A DNA stretch of 17,505 nt. Origin: a bacterium (GTDB lineage: Bacteria > RBG-13-66-14). Both the position numbers and the translations under genes were made by a program. The notes beneath the pieces are model-generated. The model had not been told where the DNA came from. It was given only the letters and a program-made list of their open reading frames with translations, and ran no database searches. Positions 7,310 to 13,112 of the stretch are shown one piece after another (within the stretch, counting starts at the first letter, position 1; the number at the start of each line of letters is the position of its first letter). The stretch lies in contig JAPLSK010000113.1 of NCBI GenBank assembly GCA_026398675.1, positions 1 through 17,505 on the forward strand, in the 5' to 3' direction.

Positions 7310-7342
7310 GGGGCGGCCCCGGAGGCCGGTCCCTCGTATAAT
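7310..7342 (+). promoter_or_regulatory. GC hairpin and -10 box before the mrfB-mutL genes
   Basis: An imperfect GC hairpin (arms at 7310-7318 and 7324-7333, one bulge) follows the low-GC gene, with a T run at 7342-7347 nine bases later. It could be a weak terminator. TATAAT at 7337-7342 is a perfect -10 box, and a start near 7349 would leave a leader of about 20 bases. No good -35 is present. The two readings compete for the same bases. Confidence 0.35.
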
Positions 7343-7368
7343 TTTTTAAAAACCGCCCGACCGCCGCC

Positions 7369-8742
7369 ATGCCGAAAAACCTCCGCGAGCGCCTGTCAAA
7401 CCTGACCGGGAGGGGGGAGGCCCCCCCCGAGGTCGAGGTGACCCGGGACGCCGAATCTGTCAGGGAGCGGCTCCGACGGCTCCTGGTATCGAAGGGGCGC
7501 CCTTTGCCGCCCGAGGACCGGCTACCCGCCGAGCCCGTCCGGCGGTCCGTCCGTGCGCCCATCGAGGAGCTGGTGGACGGCGCGTGGGAAGATACGCCAT
7601 TCGGGCGCGTGTTCGTCGTCGAGCGACGGCTCCCCGCCGCCGAACACCATGCCGGATCCCCCCTCGACGCCATCCTGGCCCATCCCCCGGAAAACCTGGC
7701 CCTGGTGGAGGAGATGCCCCCCGCGGGCTTCGCGTTCTCCAGCGCGATTTTTCTGGACACCGAGACCACGGGGCTCGCCGGCGGCACCGGCACCTTCCCC
7801 TTCCTCGTCGGTCTGGGGCGCTTCGAGGGCGACGAGTACGTCCTGCGGCAGTTCTTCTTGGACGACCCGGGGGCGGAGCGCGGCCTTTTAAATATCCTGG
7901 CGGATATGATCGGCGGTTCGTCGGGCCTGGTCACTTACAACGGCAAGGCCTTCGACTGGCCCCTGGTCAAGACGCGCTTCGTGTTGAACGGTATCCGCCC
8001 GAAATTCCTGGACCTCGAACCGCCCCACGTGGACCTTCTTTCCTGGGCCCGGCGCCTGTGGAAACTGCGCCTGGGGAGCTGCTCCCTGGCCGACGTGGAG
8101 CGCGGGGTGATGGGCCTGGAGCGCACGGACGACATCCCCGGCGCGGAGATTCCCGCCCTCTACTTCGCCTATCTCCGGGGCGCGCCGGTGGGTGAGCGGA
8201 TGGCGAGGGTTTTTTATCACAACGAGTTCGACATCAAGTCCCTGGCCGTCCTCGCGGCCCGCGCCCTCAACCTGGCCGAGAATCCCATTGAGCGCTACGA
8301 GGACCCGGCGGAGCTTTACGCCTGCTGCCACCTGCCCCGGATGGGCGACCGGCGGGGGGAGCTTCTGTCCGCCGCCATCGCGGTGGGCCTGCCGGAGGAA
8401 ATTGATCGGCGGGCCCGCTGGGAGCTCTCCCTCCACCACAAGCGTCGCGGGGAGTTGTCCGAGGCCCGGACGCTTTGGGGCCACCTGCGCCGGGGCCCCT
8501 ACGACCTCCGGCCCTACGAGGAGGAGGCCAAGTTCCTGGAGCACGGCATCCGGGACCTGACCGCCGCCAAGGGGCTGGTCGAGGAGGCGCTTCAGCGGTG
8601 CGGCAGCGGGGTGACCGATTCCTACGCCCGCGCCCGGCAGCGGGGGGCGCTCATGTACCGCCTGAAGCGTATTGAGCGGAAACTGGCCGGACTGATGGTG
8701 GAGGACGACGAGGTGTACGATCCGGGCGGCGACCATGCCTGA
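7369..8742 (+). CDS. mrfB: MrfB/YprB-type DEDD exonuclease with helical repeat C-terminus
   Basis: The protein has 457 residues. Residues about 124-300 form an RNase-H-like DEDD exonuclease domain of the YprB family: FLDTETTG (D130, E132), VTYNGKAFDWPLVKTRF (D196) and YHNEFDIKSLAVLA (H284, D288), so all four acidic positions plus the histidine are present. An Arg/Pro-rich N-terminal region of about 120 residues precedes it. The end (about 365-450) is helical and TPR-like (RARWELSLHHKRRGELSEAR). In Bacillus subtilis, MrfB works with the helicase MrfA in mitomycin-C repair. Here an MrfA homologue lies on the other strand at 13113-15311. ATG 7369 has no clear Shine-Dalgarno. The gene overlaps mutL by 8 bases, consistent with a repair operon. 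Confidence 0.88.
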   Translation: MPKNLRERLSNLTGRGEAPPEVEVTRDAESVRERLRRLLVSKGRPLPPEDRLPAEPVRRSVRAPIEELVDGAWEDTPFGRVFVVERRLPAAEHHAGSPLDAILAHPPENLALVEEMPPAGFAFSSAIFLDTETTGLAGGTGTFPFLVGLGRFEGDEYVLRQFFLDDPGAERGLLNILADMIGGSSGLVTYNGKAFDWPLVKTRFVLNGIRPKFLDLEPPHVDLLSWARRLWKLRLGSCSLADVERGVMGLERTDDIPGAEIPALYFAYLRGAPVGERMARVFYHNEFDIKSLAVLAARALNLAENPIERYEDPAELYACCHLPRMGDRRGELLSAAIAVGLPEEIDRRARWELSLHHKRRGELSEARTLWGHLRRGPYDLRPYEEEAKFLEHGIRDLTAAKGLVEEALQRCGSGVTDSYARARQRGALMYRLKRIERKLAGLMVEDDEVYDPGGDHA

Positions 8743-9979
8743 CGGGATGATCAAGATTCTGCCGCCCTTCGTGGCGGAGCGCATCGCCGCCGGCGAGGTA
8801 GTGGAGCGGCCGGCCTCCGTGGTCAAGGAGCTCGTGGAGAACTCCCTGGACGCCCGGGCCGGGCGCATCGAGGTGGAGCTGGAGGCGGGCGGCAAGTCCC
8901 TCATCCGCGTGACCGACGACGGCGTCGGGATGACCCCCGAGGATGCGGTGGCCTGCTTCAAGCGCCACGCCACCAGCAAGATTGACCGCTACGAGGACCT
9001 GGAGCTGATCCGGACCTACGGCTTCCGCGGCGAGGCCCTGCCCAGCATCGGCGCCGTCTCGCGCGTCCGCCTACTGACGCGCTTCCGCGACCGGGACCGG
9101 GGGACGGAAGTGGTGTACGAGGGCAGCAGGCTCCTGCGCCACGGCGAGGCCGGGGCACCGGTCGGGACCGACGTCGTCGTACGCGACCTTTTTTACAACG
9201 TTCCCGCCCGGCGCAAGTTCCTCAAGACGGACACCGGCGAACGCGCGGCCTGCGTGGACATCGTCGCCCGCATGGCCCTGGTCCGGCCCGAAACCGCCTT
9301 TCACCTCCTTGCCGACGGGAAGACCGTACTCGTCCTCCCTCCCGCCGACGGGCACCGGCGCGTGTTGGACTACTTCGGGAAATCCTCCCGGGGCGGGGAG
9401 CGCATCGAGTACGAGAGCCCGGGCGTGGGCGCGGTCCGCGGGGTCATCTGGCACCCCAACGTGCTGCACCGGCCGAACCGCCGCGGGATACTGGTTTACG
9501 TGAACGGCCGCCCGGTGGACGACCGGCTGGTCGTGGACTCGGTGACCGGGGCCTGCCGCGGAATCACGCCGATCCAGCGGTTCCCCCAGGCGGTCATTTT
9601 CCTCGACCTCCCCGGGTCCCGGGTGGACGTCAACGTGCACCCGGCGAAATCCCTAGTCAAGTACGCCGACGAGGGCGCCGTCCGGCGTCTGGTTAAGGCC
9701 GGGGTGGCGCGGGCGCTCTCCGAGGCCGGGGTGGACCTCACCGCGGCGATGCCGCTGGCCACGGGGGAGCCCGGCAGGCCGCTCGACCGCCGACCTTACC
9801 CATCCTCCGGTCGGCGGGAAGCGTACGAGCCCGACGATGTGCCCTTCGGCGAGGGCCCCGGAAACTCGGTCCACGAACCGATGGGCCCCCTTCCGCGCTC
9901 CCCGCTCTCCTGCCGCCCCGCGTCGAGCTGTCGGCTGCGGAGGCGGGCCGCGTTTCCGAACACCTCGAGCTTCTGGTAA
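8735..9979 (+). pseudogene. mutL: DNA mismatch repair MutL, N-terminal part (gene broken by deletion and frameshift)
   Basis: The frame gives 414 residues, of which about 335 form an intact GHKL ATPase and transducer domain: AERIAAGEVVERP, KELVENSLDA (31-40), DDGVGM (61-66), HATSKI (78-83), GFRGEAL (96-102), LFYNVPARRKFLK and DVNVHPAK. After a proline-rich linker the reading frame drifts into low-complexity Arg/Ser/Pro sequence and stops at 9977-9979. The C-terminal domain resumes in another frame from about 9904, so one non-triplet deletion near 9880-9905 explains both the frameshift and the missing segment. If translated, the product would be an ATPase domain without its dimerisation/endonuclease part. 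The start is ATG 8735, or ATG 8747, which also fits the family. It overlaps mrfB by 8 bases. Confidence 0.88.
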
Positions 9980-10323
9980 AATACGGTTTTCGCGTTGAGA
10001 CGGCGGGCGCGTCCGCCTTCCGGGTCATGTCCGTGCCCGAGTTCGTGGAGGCCGGAGAGGAGGAGAGAGTCGCGGTCGAGGTGATGTCCGAGCTGGCCCG
10101 GATCGGAGACGACGCCCCCCTGGCCCAGCGGATGCACCTCACCCGGAGCGCCATCGCCTGCAAAGCCGCCGTCAAGGCCGGGGAGAGGCTGACACGGGAG
10201 GACATGCTCAGCCTCGTGCGCCGCCTCCTGGCCTCGCCCAACAAGTCCACCTGCCCCCACGGGCGGCCGACCACCGCCGAGCTGTCGGAATCCCAGGTCA
10301 GACGCTGGTTCCGCCGATCCTAA
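9904..10323 (+). pseudogene. mutL: MutL C-terminal domain fragment, shifted frame
   Basis: Frame +1 relative to the window, open from about 9904, reads ALLPPRVELSAAEAGRVSEH, HLELLVKYGFRVE, FRVMSVPEFVEAG, then ACKAAVKAGERLTREDM and CPHGRPT. This is the regulatory and dimerisation half of the MutL C-terminal domain, including the ACK and CPHGRP metal-site motifs of endonuclease MutLs. The preceding segment, with the conserved YIL...IDQHAAHER of about 45 residues, is absent in all frames between here and the linker. An internal ATG at 10027 could start a 98-residue peptide, but no ribosome site is evident. It ends 20 bases before the membrane-protein gene. Confidence 0.82.
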
Positions 10324-10332
10324 CCCGAAACC

Positions 10333-10338
10333 GAGGAG
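10333..10338 (+). promoter_or_regulatory. Ribosome binding site supporting a TTG start at 10344
   Basis: GAGGAG is followed by 5 bases and TTG, the same arrangement and spacing as the mtnP site (GAGGAG, 5 bases, ATG). It justifies the rare start codon of the membrane-protein gene. Confidence 0.7.
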
Positions 10339-10343
10339 CACCC

Positions 10344-11045
10344 TTGGCCCGTTACCCGCAGAGGAAAAAGAAGGGCGGAGAGCCCGACGACGAAGTCTTC
10401 ACCGACCAGGGCCCCTGGGGTGACGTCTGGCGTTACGTCAAGCTCGTCTTCTCCCTGGCCTTCAACTTCGGCTTCGCCGTCTTCGTGGGGTACGTCCTGG
10501 GGGAGATGGCTGACGACACCTTCCTGGGAGCCTACGATACGGTCTTCACCTATATCGGCCTGGGACTGGGTTTCCTGGGCGCCCTCGTGGGGACCCGCAA
10601 GCGGCTGCTGCGCTTCGCCCACCGGCAGCAGGACCTCCTCGCGAGGCGCCATGGGGCTCCCGGGGACGACCGCTCGGTCACGACATCCGTCGCCGTCGGC
10701 TTCCTGGCCATCTTCGCCGGCCTGTGTCAGGCGTCCGGTCTCATTTACCTCGTCGAGTTGGGACGGGCGGGGGCCCTGTGGCTCTTGTGGACGGACCTCG
10801 TCCTGGTCGGCGGCGGTTTCGTCGCGTTGGGGACGCTCGTCCTGTCCCGGCGCCCGGTGGGGGTGAAGCTTGTCCGCTGGCTCTTCCTCGTCCCGATTGC
10901 CGCGGGCGTGGCCCTCTTCCTCTTCTCCCTGGCCGGAGGGTCGAAGCCCAACGTGGCGGTGGCCCTGATGCTCATGGCCCTGGCACCGCTGGTGGGGATG
11001 TTCGTAGCCTTCTTCGAGGGGGAGAAAAAGGCCCCGGCGGCCTAG
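10344..11045 (+). CDS. Membrane protein with AtpZ-like N-terminal hairpin and four more helices
   Basis: The protein has 233 residues with TTG start 10344, backed by GAGGAG 5 bases upstream. A basic N-terminus (RYPQRKKKGG) leads to two helices that resemble AtpZ/AtpI (FNFGFAVFVGYVLGEMADD; YIGLGLGFLGALVGTRKRL), with the family's G-x-x-x-G pattern and Asp after the first helix. Four further helices follow, roughly at 113-135, 142-165, 172-195 and 202-222 (VAVGFLAIFAGLCQ; LWLLWTDLVLVGGGFVALG; FLVPIAAGVALFLFSLAGG; ALMLMALAPLVGMFVAFF). Ordinary AtpZ has only the first pair. No ATP synthase genes are nearby, so a link to that complex is only structural analogy. It ends the plus-strand block just before the terminator. 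Confidence 0.75.
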   Translation: MARYPQRKKKGGEPDDEVFTDQGPWGDVWRYVKLVFSLAFNFGFAVFVGYVLGEMADDTFLGAYDTVFTYIGLGLGFLGALVGTRKRLLRFAHRQQDLLARRHGAPGDDRSVTTSVAVGFLAIFAGLCQASGLIYLVELGRAGALWLLWTDLVLVGGGFVALGTLVLSRRPVGVKLVRWLFLVPIAAGVALFLFSLAGGSKPNVAVALMLMALAPLVGMFVAFFEGEKKAPAA

Positions 11046-11066
11046 TCGCGGTTTTTTTTAGACATA

Positions 11067-11096
11067 AAAAAGAGGGACCCGCGGGCCCCTCTTTTT
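11067..11096. terminator. Bidirectional rho-independent terminator
   Basis: AAAAAGAGGG and CCCTCTTTTT form a perfect 10-bp stem around the 10-base loop ACCCGCGGGC. A and T runs at opposite ends make it work on both strands. It lies between the convergent membrane-protein gene and the nfeD-family gene. Confidence 0.92.
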
Positions 11097-11113
11097 CAAT
11101 ATCCGACGACGGC

Positions 11114-12457
11114 TCAGGTCTGGTCCTGCTCGATGTGCGGCTCGACCAATAGTTGCACACCCTCGATCCCCAGGACCCGGATGGGTGTCCCCCGCTCGAG
11201 GGACTGGAGGGCCGTGGCGGGCCAGAGGTCCCCTTTCAGCTTCACCTTGCCGCGGCGCCTCTTCCCGAAGCTGGTGGTGGTGACGCCCAACTCGCCGATG
11301 AGCTCCCCCGAGCCGATGGACCGCGCCCGCAACTTGGCCACCAGACCGCCGCTCACGGCTATCAGAAAGAAAACCCCCGTGACCGCCAGGGAGGGCACCA
11401 GCACCACCAGGGACACACTCGTCGTGCCGGGGCGGTAGAAGGTCATTCCGCCGGCGAAGAGCGCCCCCAGGGCGAGAATCGCCAGGATGCCCCGCGTGCC
11501 CAGCATCACCTCCAGGGTGAAGAGGACCATCGAGGCCACGATAAAAAAGAGGCCCAGCCAGCCGAGCGGCAGGTAGTTGAAGGCCAGAAGGGACACCAGG
11601 AGGAGGACGCTCCCCATCACCGGGGTGAAGAACCCGCCGGGGTTGGTGGCGGTGAAGGCGAAGGCGAACATGGAGAAGAGGAAGAGGGCGAAGGCCACGT
11701 TGGGGTTGACGATGAAGGAGAGCACGTCCCAGAGGACGTCGGTGTCTATCTCGCGCAAAACCCAATTCTGCGTGTTGAAGCGGGGGTGGTCGGGGTAGTT
11801 GAGCGGACGGTCGTCGAGAAGCCGGATCAGCTCGGCGGGGTTGTCCGCCGCCCCGTCGCCCACGTTGTAAGTTTCCGAGTTCCAGGCCGTGAGCGAGGCC
11901 AGCCCCCGGGTCAACAGGACGGCCCACCTCTCGTTGTAGGAGGACTTCTCCGCCTCCGCGGCGGCGAGGGCGCCCAGCTCGTCCAGATAGGTCCGGTTGT
12001 GCGACTCCAGCTCGGTCAGCTCACCTCCGGTCATGGTAAGCGGGCGGCCGGTGCCGAAGACCGCGCTTTCGCTGCCGAAGAGCCCAGCCGCGGCAAAGCC
12101 CACGGGCAGCGCCTCATCGCCCAGCACCGCGGCTCCCGGGCCGACCCAGATTACCACCGGCAGCGGGGCGGACCGTATGCGCTCGATGATTCCGCGCACG
12201 GCGTCCAGCTCTCCGCCGGAGGAGTCCAGGCGCCAGATGAGAATGGGCGCCCCGGCATCCGCCGCCTCGTCCAGCCTTTTCTCCAAGTATCCCAGGGCGG
12301 CGTAGTCCAGCCGGCCGTCCCACTCGATGACGGGGACGGTCTCCGACGCCCGCGCCGCCCCGGCGGTCGCCAGGACGAAAAGCGCGGCGACCGCTAGGAG
12401 GGTTCGTTTTTTATTGCCGTTGCGGCTCAACGGGTTCACGGTTGCAGGGGGGTTCAC
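11114..12457 (-). CDS. NfeD-family membrane protein with degenerate ClpP-like domain
   Basis: The protein has 447 residues from GTG 12457 (GTGA overlap with the upstream stop). GTG 12439 or TTG 12430 are alternative starts. An n-region with KKR, a hydrophobic LLAVAALFVLATAG and ARA|SE form a signal peptide. Residues about 42-230 follow the ClpP-class fold of long NfeD proteins, with LDSSGG (77-82). But the usual serine motif (P-S-G-x-x-A-A-S-A-G-T) is replaced by PGAAVLGDEALPV, so proteolysis is unlikely. Five membrane segments follow (FALFLFSMFAFAFTATN; VMGSVLLLVSLLAFNYL; GLFFIVASMVLFTLEV; GILAILALGALFAGGM; a last one ending in GGLVAK). The C-terminal OB-fold is clear (GELIGELGVTTTSFGK; GTPIRVLGIEGVQLLVEPH). 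The family is linked to membrane-protein and stomatin quality control; no stomatin gene is adjacent. It is the last gene of the minus operon. Confidence 0.85.
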   Translation of the reverse strand: MNPPATVNPLSRNGNKKRTLLAVAALFVLATAGAARASETVPVIEWDGRLDYAALGYLEKRLDEAADAGAPILIWRLDSSGGELDAVRGIIERIRSAPLPVVIWVGPGAAVLGDEALPVGFAAAGLFGSESAVFGTGRPLTMTGGELTELESHNRTYLDELGALAAAEAEKSSYNERWAVLLTRGLASLTAWNSETYNVGDGAADNPAELIRLLDDRPLNYPDHPRFNTQNWVLREIDTDVLWDVLSFIVNPNVAFALFLFSMFAFAFTATNPGGFFTPVMGSVLLLVSLLAFNYLPLGWLGLFFIVASMVLFTLEVMLGTRGILAILALGALFAGGMTFYRPGTTSVSLVVLVPSLAVTGVFFLIAVSGGLVAKLRARSIGSGELIGELGVTTTSFGKRRRGKVKLKGDLWPATALQSLERGTPIRVLGIEGVQLLVEPHIEQDQT

Positions 12458-12462
12458 CCCCC
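12447..12462 (-). repeat. GC hairpin over the stop/start overlap
   Basis: On the minus strand GGGGGG-TGAA-CCCCCC is a perfect 6-bp GC stem. It holds the stop codon of the secreted-protein gene and the GTG of the nfeD-family gene at its tip. Such a stem would hide the start until ribosomes finishing the upstream gene open it, so translational coupling is likely. Confidence 0.55.
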
Positions 12463-13044
12463 GGATTTGTTGGGGGAGGCGCAGGAGGCCGCGTCGCCGT
12501 AATACAAGAGCTCGCACTCCCAGCCGCAGAAGCCGAATATTTCGCCCGACTCCTCGATCACTCCGCGACTCGGCGCCAGGACGACGGTCCAATCGCCGAT
12601 GCCCTGCTCGGTGAAGGTGACCCGGTAGCAGCCATCGAACGTGCCGTAGGGGACGGTCACGCCGTCCAGGGAATCCACGACCGCGATGGCCGTGCGCCCG
12701 CCCTGGGTGGTGTAGGTCCAGGTTTTCCCTGGCTCCAGGGGGAACTCGATGCGGTGGGGCAACTCGACGAGCTGGCCGGTCGAGTAATCGTAGAACTGGA
12801 CGGTGTCGCCCTCGAGGCGGCAGGCCATGTTCACGTCCACCCAGTGGACGCCCTCGAGCTCAGGCAAAGTCGTGAGATACCAGCGGTTCAGCTCGTAGGA
12901 GTAGGGCTCGGCGTTCTGGGGCGAGTAGAGGCAGTTGTAGTAAGCCGGCGCCATCCACTCGGGGAAGTAGTCGGTAAGAAGCCCCGGCGCGGCCGCCGCG
13001 ATTGAAGCCCCGGCGGAGAGGACCAAAAAAATACGTCGAATCAT
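12454..13044 (-). CDS. Secreted protein of unknown function
   Basis: The protein has 196 residues. Residues 1-19 are a signal peptide (MIRRIFLVLSAGASIAAAA) with an Ala-rich cleavage site and no lipobox. The mature part looks beta-rich, with several aromatic residues and Cys (AYYNCLYSPQNAEPY; FPLEPGKTWTYTT; VPYGTFDGCYRVTF; VVLAPSRGVIEESG; FGFCGWECELLYYG). The run of G-K-x-W-x-Y, then a G-x-F-D-x-C strand and a final A-P-x-x-G-V-I turn recalls uncharacterised periplasmic proteins, but I cannot name the family. Start ATG 13044 has GGAG 6 bases upstream. It lies 68 bases after the helicase gene and overlaps the nfeD-family start by 4 bases. Confidence 0.72.
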   Translation of the reverse strand: MIRRIFLVLSAGASIAAAAPGLLTDYFPEWMAPAYYNCLYSPQNAEPYSYELNRWYLTTLPELEGVHWVDVNMACRLEGDTVQFYDYSTGQLVELPHRIEFPLEPGKTWTYTTQGGRTAIAVVDSLDGVTVPYGTFDGCYRVTFTEQGIGDWTVVLAPSRGVIEESGEIFGFCGWECELLYYGDAASCASPNKSGG

Positions 13045-13112
13045 GCCGCTCCAATGGCAGAGGGGATGGTCAATCTACGCCGGGAGGCGGATCCCCGTTC
13101 CTCGGTGGGGCG

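Noticed and set aside
9875..9910. Programmed ribosomal frameshift in mutL
   Set aside because: No slippery heptamer is seen, only a C5 run, and the conserved DQHA segment is physically missing, so a deletion explains the data better.
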